64,000 bases of DNA, taken from positions 310,001 to 374,000 of the forward strand of contig JADKBZ010000003.1 in NCBI GenBank assembly GCA_016714815.1. Direction: 5' to 3'. Position numbers and translations under genes: made by a program. Below, in pieces: positions 42,565-51,010 of the stretch (its first letter is position 1; each line of letters begins with the position of its first letter). The notes beneath the pieces were generated by a model. That model saw only the letters and a program-made list of their open reading frames with translations. It did not search any database and was not told the DNA's origin. The stretch comes from Holophagales bacterium (GTDB lineage Bacteria > Acidobacteriota > Thermoanaerobaculia > UBA5066).

Positions 42565-43188
42565 TTATGGTAAAAATTTATCGCCCGTGTCGCTTCGGCC
42601 ACCCGGAAGATCACGTAAAGTGTCTATATCCAGGAAGATACCCGGATCCCCCGATTCGAAGAGCTCGACCTGCCCGGCGTATCGGTCGAGCAGCGCCCGC
42701 GCTCCGTGGTCCCCTCCGAGCCGGATCAGCTCCGGAAAGAGCGCCCTCGAGAAGCCGACCGGATGGCCTCTCCTCCCCTGGTGGCACGGAGCGGCGATGA
42801 GCGCGCCCCCCCGAAGCATTCCGGCGACGGTCTCGACGGTTTCGGGACGAACGAAAGGCATGTCCGCCAGAGCGACGATCCAGCCGTCCGCGTCGGGTAC
42901 AGCCGAGACGCCAAAGGCGAGGCTCGCCCCCATGCCGTCGTCCGCACCGGGAAAGCGGGCGACGTCCAGCCCCTCCGCTTCCAGCAGGGCCGCGAGAGCC
43001 TGATCCGACGGCCGGACCACCGCGACGCTGCCGTCGACCCCGCTCCTGAGCGTCCTCGCCGCCCGGACGCCGAGCGGGGTCCCGTCGGGAAGGCGTGCGA
43101 GGAGCTTGCCGCCGCCGAAGCGGCTTCCGGCTCCCGCAGCGAGCAAGACACCGACGATCACGGGCCGATCACACCGGCCCGACAGCAT
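42565..43188 (-). CDS. mocA: MocA-like molybdenum cofactor nucleotidyltransferase
   Basis: A 207-residue protein of the MobA/MocA-like NTP-transferase family. The N-terminal nucleotide loop is VGVLLAAGAGSRFGGGKLLARLPDGTPL; DGWIVALADMPFVRPETVETVA carries the metal-binding Asp, and RRGHPVGFSRALFPEL follows the family. MocA adds CMP to molybdopterin to make the cytosine dinucleotide form; the homologue YgfJ sits in the E. coli purine cluster. It should prepare cofactor for the xanthine dehydrogenase. The ATG at 43188 has a weak GGGAG close by; a GTG at 43161 is possible. It lies upstream of the palindrome promoter and on the same strand. Confidence 0.9.
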   Translation of the reverse strand: MLSGRCDRPVIVGVLLAAGAGSRFGGGKLLARLPDGTPLGVRAARTLRSGVDGSVAVVRPSDQALAALLEAEGLDVARFPGADDGMGASLAFGVSAVPDADGWIVALADMPFVRPETVETVAGMLRGGALIAAPCHQGRRGHPVGFSRALFPELIRLGGDHGARALLDRYAGQVELFESGDPGIFLDIDTLRDLPGGRSDTGDKFLP

Positions 43189-43884
43189 ATCTCCCGCGGC
43201 CCGCCCCGGACGAGCACCCTAGCCCTTGATGTTCAGAACGAGGCCCTTGAACTCCTCCGTCCGGGTGCAGGCGGTGGTCGTGCAGCCGTACCGCCACTCC
43301 AGGCTGAGCGACCACTGCTTCGACAAGTCGGACGTTTCGCCTCGGATCACGGCGTTCGGGACCTTCACGGGCCACGGTAACGCGGCCGTCGGCCTCGCCC
43401 CGGGCGACGTCCGGCTCCTCGCCGTCGCCGCCCACGTCGCCTTCTGGTGGCCCGACCACGGCTTCGCCGACGAGGCGGGCTTTCCCCTCCAGGCTCGCAC
43501 GGCTCGACGCCGTCACGCCGTTCCACGTCCGATGGGCCGGGCGCGACCTCGAGCTCCGCTTCCGCTCCGCGCTCCCGTCGCCCGCCGGGCTCGCCGCGGA
43601 GATCTGTCGCTCCTCCGACGCCCTGGAGATGGTCGACCTGCCCTCCGACGTCGCGCGGCGGAGGAGCCCGACCGTGGAGGATCTCGCGCTCCAGCTCGAG
43701 CGAACAGGAACCGTCACGCTCTGGTGGGAATGACCGACGTCGAAGCCGACTCGAGAGAGCGTCCCGCCGCCGTCGCGCGAGAGCCGACCAGATTCCGAGC
43801 GACCCTCGCGGCGAGACCCGCGCTCGCGGGGCGGTCCGTGGTCGCGATCGGCGCGGCAGAACGCGGAACCGATCTGCCGCGCGC
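43189..43884. other. Region of gene relics between mocA and an exported-protein gene
   Basis: No intact gene is clear. On the minus strand, 43219-43400 reads as a plausible protein end (QWSLSLEWRYGCTTTACTRTEE then FKGLVLNIKG and a TAG) with strong GC3 bias, but the frame upstream turns into Ala/Arg-rich noise. On the plus strand a fragment ending at 43733 looks coding. The two together suggest remnants of two genes with lost starts or frame errors. Confidence 0.45.
43494..43733 (+). pseudogene. Possible C-terminal fragment of a DUF4253-like protein
   Basis: The frame ending in TGA at 43731-43733 gives LARLDAVTPFHVRWAGRDLELRF, GLAAEICRSSDALEMVD and TVEDLALQLERTGTVTLWWE. The LAxEI and C-terminal LxLWW pattern recalls DUF4253 proteins. 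Upstream, natural-looking residues (AAHVAFWWPDHGFADEAGFPL) continue in a different frame, so one base may be wrong near 43490. There is no visible start signal. The family assignment is tentative. Confidence 0.35.
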
Positions 43885-44630
43885 CTATTCGACCGAGAAC
43901 GTCTCGAGCCCGACGGGCGTCGTCTCGGCGCGGACCAACAGAGCAAAGTTGTTGTTGACGCCGAAGTTCCGCGAGCAGCCGTTGTTCGCCGCCGTGCTGC
44001 CGCAGCGCTCGACGAAGCTGGTCGCGGGCTCTCCGCGGGGATTGCGCCGACCGCCGGCGTCTCGTTGATCCTCCAGTACACGTCGTTGCGGCTGGCGTTG
44101 AGCGCGACCGAGAGCGTATTGTCCGCCTCCGCGGAGAGATCGACGGGCGTCGGGTAGCTGAACGTGACCGTGAAGATCCCCCCGAGGGTCGCGGGAGGAG
44201 TGACGTTCGTGAGAGTCGCCGTCGACCCCGCGATCAACGTCCCTGGGCCCGTGCCGCAGGCCGAAGCCGCAGCACCGCTCGACGTGCAGTCCGTGAACAT
44301 CGACAAGGTCAGGTCGAATGGAGCGGTGGACACGAGGCTGAACAATTCGACCTGCACCTCGCACGCGAATCGCGCCGTGCCACCGAGCACGATCTTGTCG
44401 GCCATGCTCGTCGCAGCACCGTTCGTGGTCGAGGTGATCTCCGCGCCTGAAGTCGAGGCATGGGTCGTGTCGTAGATCGTCACGGCGCCCGCGCAGTTGG
44501 CATTGCGCACGACGTCACGGATCACGACGCCGGAGTGCCGGGGGCTGGCGATCGAGCCGATCGCGTCGGGAGCCCCCTGGCTGAAGGCGGGGGTTGCGAG
44601 AAGAGCCCCGATGGCGAGCCATGAACGCAT
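43885..44630 (-). pseudogene. Exported protein of unknown function, frameshifted
   Basis: ATG at 44630 with GGAGGAAGG upstream begins a signal peptide (RSWLAIGALLATPAFSQGA). The mature part is beta-rich with paired cysteines (VRNANCAGAVTIYDTT, ARFACEVQVELFSLVSTAPFDLTLSMFTDCTSSG, FTVTFSYPTPVDLSAEADNTLSVALNASRNDVYWRINETPAVG). At about 44026-44030 the frame changes: one missing C in a CCC run restores PATSFVERCGSTAANNGC and RAETTPVGLETFSVE to the stop at 43885, giving about 248 residues. It is likely a secreted or surface protein of the kind with a lone beta-sandwich; no named family is certain. It lies on the same strand as the dehydrogenase gene cluster, 126 bases downstream of that cluster's last gene. 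Confidence 0.6.
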
Positions 44631-44756
44631 GGTCCTTCCTCCCACTCGGAGATGAATGAAACCGCTGGACTCTATCTCACCTGAGCGGGTTCGCGCTCCC
44701 GCACCCGCCGAGATCCCGGGCTCCTCGACGAGAGACCGCGACCGGCATCGCCCCCC

Positions 44757-46325
44757 TCAGCGCGTCATCGTCCCGTCCCAGGTCGAGATCTTCGCCGGGA
44801 CGGCCTTCCCTGTGAACCAGGTCGACGTGACGTTCTTGCTCTCGGTGAAGAAGATGAAGCCGTCGCGCCCCATGCAGTGGAGATCGCCGAAGAACGACTG
44901 CTTGTGGCCCGTGAAGCCGAAGATGCCGAGCGGGACCGGGATCCCGACGTTCACGCCGACCATCCCGCCGTCCGTCTCCTTCGCGAAGCGGCGCGCGTAA
45001 GCCCCGCTCTCCGTGAAGATGACCGAGCCGTTCGCGAAGCGGCTCGCGTTCATGATCGCGATCCCCTCCTCGTAGTTCTCGACCCGCTTGATGCAGAGGA
45101 CCGGTCCGAAGATCTCCTCTCGGCCGATCTCCATCTCCTCGGTCACGCCGTCGAAGATGGTCGGCCCGAGGTAGAAACCCTTCTCGTAGCCTTCCGGCGC
45201 CTTCGTCCCGCGGCCGTCGAGGACGAGCTTCGCCCCTTCCTGGATCCCCTTTTCGATCCAGCCGAGGACGAACTCCCGGTGCCCGGCATTGATCATCGGC
45301 CCGAGCTCCGTCGCCTTGTCGTAGGCCGGCCCGAGCTTCATCCCCTCGGCGTACTTCTTCACGCGCGCGACGAGCTCGTCGGCGACCGCGTTCTCGACGA
45401 CGACGACCGGGAGCGCCATGCAGCGCTCGCCCGCGCAGCCGCAGAAGCTGTTGATGATGCTCTGCGCGGTCCGCTCCAGGACGGCGTCGCGGAGGACGAG
45501 CGCGTGGTTCTTGGCCTCCGTCAGCGCCTGGACGCGCTTGCCGTGCGCCGCCGCCGTGGAGTAGATGTGAAGGCCGACGCTCGTCGAGCCGACGAAGCTG
45601 ACCCCCTTGATCTCGGGGTGCTGCAGGAGGATCTCCGCCTCGTTGCGGCTCGTCGTCACGACGTTCAGGACGCCGGCCGGCAGCCCAGCCTCGTACCAGA
45701 GCTCCGTGATCCGGAGCGCGGACTGCGGCGCGAAGCTCGCGGCCTTCAGGACCATGGTGTTGCCGGTCGCGATGCAGATCGGCGCCATCCACCCCTGCGG
45801 GATCATGGCCGGGAAGTTCCACGGGGCGATCCCGGCGAAGACACCCATCGGCTCGTTGAAGCGGACGGTGTCGTAGCCCTTCGAGACGTCCATGAGCGAC
45901 TCGCCCTTCATCAGGTGCGGCGCGCCGCAGGCGAACTCGACGACCTCGATGACCTTCAGGACGTCGCCCTGCGCCTCGTCCCACTTCTTCCCGTTCTCGC
46001 GGGCGAGGAGCTCGGTCAGCTCGTCGAGGTGCTCGTCGAGGAGCGTCTTCATCCTGAAGAGGACCTGGACCCGCTTGGCCACGGGCGTGTCGCGCCAGGC
46101 GGGGAACGCCTTCGCGGCTGCGGCGATCGTCTCCTCGACCTCCTCCGCCGTGCAGCAGGGGGCCTGGGCGATGACGGCGCCGGTCGACGGGTCGAAGCAC
46201 GGCATGTATTTCGCCGTCTTCGAGACCTTCCACTCGCCGCCGGCGCAGAAGAGAAGCTTGTCGGGGGCCTGGCCGCTGATCGGATCGGCCTTCGCGGCGG
46301 CGTCCTTCTGGAAGTACCTGTTCAT
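44757..46325 (-). CDS. mmsA: CoA-acylating methylmalonate/malonate-semialdehyde dehydrogenase
   Basis: A 522-residue aldehyde dehydrogenase of the MMSDH type. The catalytic Cys302 lies in the diagnostic GCAGERCMAL; FAGIAPWNFPAMIPQGWMAPICIATGNTMVLK and PLGIFGFTGHKQSFFGD are also typical. It oxidises (methyl)malonate semialdehyde to propionyl- or acetyl-CoA with NAD and CoA. It overlaps the FAD oxidase gene by four bases (ATGA at 46322-46325) and is the last gene of the cluster. The neighbours, not myo-inositol or valine genes, suggest a malonate-semialdehyde-like product of an oxidised amine or hydroxy acid. The N-terminus is about 20 residues longer than common forms. Confidence 0.93.
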   Translation of the reverse strand: MNRYFQKDAAAKADPISGQAPDKLLFCAGGEWKVSKTAKYMPCFDPSTGAVIAQAPCCTAEEVEETIAAAAKAFPAWRDTPVAKRVQVLFRMKTLLDEHLDELTELLARENGKKWDEAQGDVLKVIEVVEFACGAPHLMKGESLMDVSKGYDTVRFNEPMGVFAGIAPWNFPAMIPQGWMAPICIATGNTMVLKAASFAPQSALRITELWYEAGLPAGVLNVVTTSRNEAEILLQHPEIKGVSFVGSTSVGLHIYSTAAAHGKRVQALTEAKNHALVLRDAVLERTAQSIINSFCGCAGERCMALPVVVVENAVADELVARVKKYAEGMKLGPAYDKATELGPMINAGHREFVLGWIEKGIQEGAKLVLDGRGTKAPEGYEKGFYLGPTIFDGVTEEMEIGREEIFGPVLCIKRVENYEEGIAIMNASRFANGSVIFTESGAYARRFAKETDGGMVGVNVGIPVPLGIFGFTGHKQSFFGDLHCMGRDGFIFFTESKNVTSTWFTGKAVPAKISTWDGTMTR

Positions 46326-48031
46326 GGCTTTCCCACTCCTGCCACGGCCGCGCTGCCGGCCGCGATCGTCTTCTGCTGGCCCCAGCCCTCGGGGAGCCAG
46401 GGGTAGTTGCGGTCGCCGAGGCCGTTCGGGTCGAAGGCCTCCTTGATCTTTCTCTGGAAGTTCAGGACGAACTGCTGCGGCATCTTCGAGAGGTCGTCCC
46501 AGATCCGCTCGTCGGTCCACCCGATCTGGAGGTAGAGGTACTCCTTGCCGAGCGGGATGCCGTTCGCCTTGCAGTCGGTGATGGCGTCTTCCATGTGCTT
46601 GATGCAGGCGTCGACCGAGGCGTTGTCGTTCGGGTCGTACGAGACGAACTGCTCGAGGGCGAAGAAGCCCCCGCCGCCGAGCGTCGAGCCGCAGCCCATC
46701 ATCGCGTCGCCGCCGCACTGCACGAGAAGCCCGCTCTTCTGGTCCCTTTCGAAGCCGTCGATGGCCGTCTTCACGTACCCCTTCACGAAGTCGGGCGTTC
46801 CGGCCTGCATCCAGCTCCCCATGTAGCCGCCGACCCAGACGAAGTTGCAGTGCTTGTGCCCCATCCGCTGCAGGTACATGTTCGTGAACTCGGCGAAGTC
46901 CGCCTCGCAGAATCGCTCCACCTTGTAGCAGCCGGTCCGCCTGATGATCTCGTCGAGGATCCTGTCCTGGAGCTCGATGTCTTCCTTCGAGCGCCCCTGC
47001 AGGATGATCTGGAACGAGACCCGCGCCTCTTCGCTGATCTTCTGGACCTCGGGGTCCTTCGAGCGCGCCTCGACGTCGTTCATCGTCCCGTTCGGGTCGA
47101 GGTACGTCAGCCAGAGGGCCGCAGCGAGGTCCGCCCCTGCCAGGTTGAACTGCCGGTGGAAGATGTAGCCGATCGCGTTGTCGTAGATCTCGTAGTAGAT
47201 CTCCGCGAGCGCCTCGAACGACGGGGTTCCGACCGTGTAGACCCGGAAGTTGTCGGGGATCGGGAGCCGGTACGCCGGGGGCTTCCCCGTCGGCTGAAGG
47301 ACCGGCGGCCCTTCCCACGGGCCGAGCTTGACGGCGCACTTCGTGAAGACCCCAAGGCCCCCGCGTGTCCCCAACGTTCCGCGCGTGATGGCCCGGGCGC
47401 TGGGGCCCGGCCCCTCGCCGCAGAACCAGCCGCAGCCGGAGCTGAGCGATCCCGTCCGGACGATCTCGCCCGCCGGGGTCACCCACTCCTGCCCGAGGAG
47501 GTTGTCCGAGTTGCTCCCCAGGAAGTAGCTCGACGGGCCGCCGCCGAAGTAGGCCGAGGCGCTCGCGACGATCGAGGTGGAGCAGCCGGCGCCGATGATG
47601 TTGATGTTCAGGCCGCGCTTCATCACCTCGGCCTGGAGCTGGGCGCAGATCACGCCCGACTCCACGACGGCGTACATGTTCTTCTCGTCGATCTCGAGGA
47701 TCCGGTTCATCCGGCGCAGGTCGAACTGGACCGTCGGCTCGTCGTCCTTCAGCGGCGCGGCCCAGTGGTACCAGCCGGTCGAGATCGGCTTCACCTTGAC
47801 GTGGTACTTGTTGCAGACCTTCGTGACGGCGACGACCTCTTCCGTCGTCAGCGGCATCACCACGGCCCAGGGGCGCGGCATGTAGTGGCTCCGCTCGGGC
47901 CTCACGAGCTCGGCGAGCCACTGGAAGGCGTACGAGTCGAGGATGGCGGGGTCGTCCGTGATGTTGTCGGCGCCGACGATGTCCTCGATGGCGCGGTAGG
48001 CGTCGCGCGAGATGTCGCGAGAGCTCTCCAT
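46322..48031 (-). CDS. FAD-binding oxidase (GlcD/VAO type), second of the cluster
   Basis: A 569-residue flavoprotein of the PCMH/VAO fold. The FAD-binding part (about 20-260) has YMPRPWAVVMPLTTEEVVAVTKVCN, MYAVVESGVICAQLQAEVMKRGLN and RGTLGTRGGLGVFTKCAVKLGPW. The C-terminal part ends with DPNGLGDRNYPWLPEG, the usual cap. It probably oxidises a hydroxy acid, alcohol or amine and hands electrons to the neighbouring HdrD-like protein. The ATG at 48031 lies two bases after the Fe-S gene's stop with GAGGAGG upstream. It overlaps mmsA by four bases. The substrate cannot be told. Confidence 0.88.
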   Translation of the reverse strand: MESSRDISRDAYRAIEDIVGADNITDDPAILDSYAFQWLAELVRPERSHYMPRPWAVVMPLTTEEVVAVTKVCNKYHVKVKPISTGWYHWAAPLKDDEPTVQFDLRRMNRILEIDEKNMYAVVESGVICAQLQAEVMKRGLNINIIGAGCSTSIVASASAYFGGGPSSYFLGSNSDNLLGQEWVTPAGEIVRTGSLSSGCGWFCGEGPGPSARAITRGTLGTRGGLGVFTKCAVKLGPWEGPPVLQPTGKPPAYRLPIPDNFRVYTVGTPSFEALAEIYYEIYDNAIGYIFHRQFNLAGADLAAALWLTYLDPNGTMNDVEARSKDPEVQKISEEARVSFQIILQGRSKEDIELQDRILDEIIRRTGCYKVERFCEADFAEFTNMYLQRMGHKHCNFVWVGGYMGSWMQAGTPDFVKGYVKTAIDGFERDQKSGLLVQCGGDAMMGCGSTLGGGGFFALEQFVSYDPNDNASVDACIKHMEDAITDCKANGIPLGKEYLYLQIGWTDERIWDDLSKMPQQFVLNFQRKIKEAFDPNGLGDRNYPWLPEGWGQQKTIAAGSAAVAGVGKP

Positions 48032-48032
48032 G

Positions 48033-49325
48033 TCAGGCCTCCTCCTCGATCCCGAGGGCCATTCCGACGAGGGCCATGACGTCGAAGACCTTGAGCGCCC
48101 CCGCTCCGGCCTCGACGGCGTCGCCGAAGTTCTGCTCGCACCAGGGGCAGGCGCTCACGATGGCGTCGGCGCCCGTCGTGGCCGCCTCCTCGATCCTCTC
48201 GTTCGCCGTGGCGGCCGAGAACTCCGGGTAGGCCTCCCGTGCTCCGCCGCCGGCCCCGCAGCACCAGGCCGCTTCGCGGTTCCTCTCCATCTCGACGAGC
48301 TTCAGCCCCGGGATCGCCTTCAGGACGTCGCGGGGGGGCTCGTAGACGCCGAAAGCTCCCGTGTAGCGGGGCTTCGGCGGGTCGTAGGCGACCGCCTGCC
48401 CGAAGATCTTCTTCTCGGTGCCGGACCACGGCACGTAGTCCTCGCCCTGGCGGCCGAGGTGACACGGGTCATGGTAGGTCACGGTCATCGGGACTTCTTT
48501 CGTGAACTTCAGCTTCCCTTCTTTCACGAGCCGGTCGACGAACTGGACCATGTGGATCACTTCGATGTCGGACCCCGCCTCGGCGGTGTAGAGCCGCTTG
48601 AAGGTGTGGAAGCAGTCCGAGCAGGGGGTGACGACGGTCTTCACGCCCGCCGCCTTCCAGGCCCTGAGGTTGTGGCGCGCGCTGTTGTCGAGGTCTCCGC
48701 GGTAGCCCATGCCGTAGGCTCGGCCGCCGCAGCAGTGCTCGGCCTCGCCGAAGATGCCGACGTCGACGCCGGCCTCCTGGAGGATCTTCACCGAGAGCCG
48801 GGCCACCGGCCCGAGGTCCCCGTCGAAGGAGTAGCGGCAACCCGCGTGGAAAACGACCTCGGCCTTCTCCTTCGTCAGGTCCTTCACCTTCAGCGTCTTC
48901 GCCCAGTCGCCCCGCTCGTCGGCGGGCTTGCCGAGCATGTTGAACTCGGTCCGGAGACTCTCCAGGACCGGCTCGAGCTGAGGCAGGGTGTGGCCGTTCT
49001 CGACGAGGTCGAAGCGGAGCTCGCGCATCGCCGCGAGCGGCTCCATGTCGTAGCGGCACATCTTGCAGCTGACGTCGCACTGGCCGCAAAGGGTGCACTT
49101 GAAGACCGAGTCCTTCGTCTTCTCGGTGACCGTCGAGCGCCCGTCCATCAGGGAGAGCGCCGTCACAAGGCGTCCGCCAGCGGAGTAGGCGTGGAACTTC
49201 CCGGCTTCCATCGACGGGCAGCCCTTGGCGAACCGGTCGCTCTTGATCAGGTCGAAGGGGATCCAACGGCAGTAGGTGCAGCGCGTGCACCTCATCGCGT
49301 CGGCGCGGAATTCTTCGAGAGCCAT
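48033..49325 (-). CDS. HdrD/GlcF-like Fe-S oxidoreductase with two CCG domains
   Basis: A 430-residue protein. The N-terminus has two cysteine clusters (RCTRCTYCRWIPFDLI with a later GCPS, and KCTLCGQCDVSCKMCRYDME) that should bind 4Fe-4S centres, although the spacing of the first is unusual. Two cysteine-rich CCG domains follow (VVFHAGCRYSFDGD ... AEHCCGGRAYGMGYRGD, and VTYHDPCHLGRQGEDY ... REAAWCCGAGGGAREAYPE). This is the layout of the electron-carrying subunit of glycolate oxidase, lactate dehydrogenase or heterodisulfide reductase. It sits between two FAD oxidase genes, so it probably accepts electrons from both flavoproteins and passes them to quinone. ATG at 49325 follows the upstream gene by 20 bases. 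Confidence 0.9.
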   Translation of the reverse strand: MALEEFRADAMRCTRCTYCRWIPFDLIKSDRFAKGCPSMEAGKFHAYSAGGRLVTALSLMDGRSTVTEKTKDSVFKCTLCGQCDVSCKMCRYDMEPLAAMRELRFDLVENGHTLPQLEPVLESLRTEFNMLGKPADERGDWAKTLKVKDLTKEKAEVVFHAGCRYSFDGDLGPVARLSVKILQEAGVDVGIFGEAEHCCGGRAYGMGYRGDLDNSARHNLRAWKAAGVKTVVTPCSDCFHTFKRLYTAEAGSDIEVIHMVQFVDRLVKEGKLKFTKEVPMTVTYHDPCHLGRQGEDYVPWSGTEKKIFGQAVAYDPPKPRYTGAFGVYEPPRDVLKAIPGLKLVEMERNREAAWCCGAGGGAREAYPEFSAATANERIEEAATTGADAIVSACPWCEQNFGDAVEAGAGALKVFDVMALVGMALGIEEEA

Positions 49326-49345
49326 CGCTTTCTTCCTCGCCTTCT

Positions 49346-50815
49346 CTAGAAGCAGAGCTTCCCGGGGTTCATGACGTTCTTCGGATCGACGATTCCCTTG
49401 ACGGTCCGAAGGACGAGCTTCGCGTCGGCGTCGTGCGCGTAGACCATGTCGGCCCACTCGCCGTAAGGCCGCGAGAAGTAGGCCCCGCCCGCCATCGCGT
49501 CGCGGCTCGCCTTTTCGACGGCCGCCTTCATCCGCGCCGCCTGCCGCGCGTGGCCCGGGTCGTAGGGGAGGGTCAGCTCGACGTGCTGCACGACCCCCTG
49601 GTGCTGCGGCTGGACGTAGACGCCCACCTCGCCCGCCGGGATGCCGTTCGCCTCCGCGGCGGCCTGGACAGTCGCGACGAGCCCGGAGACCTTCTCGATC
49701 TTCGAGAGGAAGAAGACCTGCTGCGAGGCGCCCCGGTACCGCACCTTCCAGTGGGGCTCGGCGGAGCACCCCTCGAAGACGGCCGCGACGTCGGCCGGCG
49801 AGATGCCCGGGAGTGACGCGACGCGCGTGAGGCCGCAGCCCGTGACGATCGTGTCGAGGTCCTTCCGTGCGACGACGACCCGCTCCTCGGGGAAGAGGGC
49901 CGCGCCCCCCAGGCCGATGACGACGACGAACGGAGGAAGACCCGCCTTCAGCACCTCGATCGCGGCCGCGTCCCTGCCGACGAGCTGCGCCAGCTGCGCG
50001 GCATTGAGGACCGCCACCTCGTCGCCGAGACGGGTCCGCGTCAGCTTCTGCCAGAAACCGGTCAGCTCGTCGAGCGTCCGGCCCGGGACGAACGTGTATT
50101 CGTGGACCGTCGGGGCGACGTCGAGCCGCACCGATGCCCAGATGACGATCCCCATCGACCCCTGGGCGCCCGTCACGATCCTCATCAGGTCCGTGGCGTT
50201 CGGCCCCTTCGGGTCGACCTGGGAGGCGCCCCTCTTCCACTGGTCTTCCAGCGACTTCGGCCCGTAGCCCGCCTCGCCGGTGAAGGCGACCTCGCCCGTC
50301 CCCCAGACGACGCCGCAGGTGCGCAGCGGCTCGGGAAGGTTGTAGTTCAGGCGAGGGATGACGGTCGGCGTCCTCTCGAGGAGGCTCGCGACGACCGACT
50401 TGTTCGCCCGCGGGGCGAGGGGACGCGCGATGCGCAGCCCCTTTTCCGCGAGCGCGGCGTCGAGCTGGGTGTACGTGACGCCCGGCTCGATGACGGCGAT
50501 CCGGTTCCGCGTGTCGATCTTCCGGATCGCGTTCAACCCGGAGAGGTCGACGATCACCGCCTCCGGCACGCTCGGCACGGTGTCGCCGAGGAAGTGCGGG
50601 CCGCCCGAGCTGACGGGGACGAGCGGCGTCGCCGTCACGTTCGCCCAGGCGACGAGCGCCTGGACCTGGCCCGCGTCCTTCGGACGAACGACGAACCAGG
50701 GCCTGCGGTGCGGCGCGAAGCTCTCGTCCTTCGACCAGGCTTCGAGCGTCCCCGCGTCGTCGAGGACGTTCTCTTCCCCGACGATCTGGACCAGGCTTTC
50801 CTTCTTAGAACCCAT
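49346..50815 (-). CDS. FAD-binding oxidase (GlcD/VAO type), first of the cluster
   Basis: A 489-residue flavoprotein. The FAD-binding part has RPWFVVRPKDAGQVQALVAWAN, VPVSSGGPHFLG, RIAVIEPGVTYTQLDAALAEKGLR and GAQGSMGIVIWASVRLDV; the C-terminus ends with VDPKNVMNPGKLCF. The ATG at 50815 has GGGGAGG six bases upstream; in-frame ATGs at 50848 and further up are less likely. It opens a four-gene run (this gene, HdrD-like, second FAD oxidase, mmsA). The upstream region has a consensus -35 box and a GATACA direct-repeat site. It is about a third identical-looking in layout to the second oxidase but clearly divergent from it. Confidence 0.88.
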   Translation of the reverse strand: MGSKKESLVQIVGEENVLDDAGTLEAWSKDESFAPHRRPWFVVRPKDAGQVQALVAWANVTATPLVPVSSGGPHFLGDTVPSVPEAVIVDLSGLNAIRKIDTRNRIAVIEPGVTYTQLDAALAEKGLRIARPLAPRANKSVVASLLERTPTVIPRLNYNLPEPLRTCGVVWGTGEVAFTGEAGYGPKSLEDQWKRGASQVDPKGPNATDLMRIVTGAQGSMGIVIWASVRLDVAPTVHEYTFVPGRTLDELTGFWQKLTRTRLGDEVAVLNAAQLAQLVGRDAAAIEVLKAGLPPFVVVIGLGGAALFPEERVVVARKDLDTIVTGCGLTRVASLPGISPADVAAVFEGCSAEPHWKVRYRGASQQVFFLSKIEKVSGLVATVQAAAEANGIPAGEVGVYVQPQHQGVVQHVELTLPYDPGHARQAARMKAAVEKASRDAMAGGAYFSRPYGEWADMVYAHDADAKLVLRTVKGIVDPKNVMNPGKLCF

Positions 50816-50867
50816 CGGCGCCTCCCCGGGGCGGGCTGGCGGGTTCATCGCGTCGATCGTGACCGCG

Positions 50868-50900
50868 ATCCGATACAGCCGCACCGTTGGTTGATACACT
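50868..50900. promoter_or_regulatory. GATACA direct-repeat operator, copy 1
   Basis: The arms ATCCGATACAGCCGCA (50868-50883) and TTGATACACT (50891-50900) are separated by seven bases, so two GATACA units start exactly 21 bp apart. The same two arms with the same spacing recur at 60892-60924. The MocR-type regulator encoded next door is the obvious candidate binder, because this class often binds direct repeats. Confidence 0.65.
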
Positions 50901-50925
50901 AAGCCCGCAAACGGGAACCTGTCAA
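50896..50925 (-). promoter_or_regulatory. Promoter of the FAD-oxidase cluster
   Basis: On the minus strand TTGACA (50925-50920) is a perfect -35 box; 18 bases later TAGTGT (50901-50896) is a weak -10 box that overlaps the right arm of the GATACA site. The transcript would start near 50889, about 75 bases before the ATG at 50815. Confidence 0.5.
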
Positions 50926-51010
50926 GGAAGGGGTTTGATGAGGCGGCGAAGGTCCCCTTCCCGGGGATGGAGCCAGAGAAGCCGCGGCGGGCAGCCTGGT
51001 CCGGGCCCGC

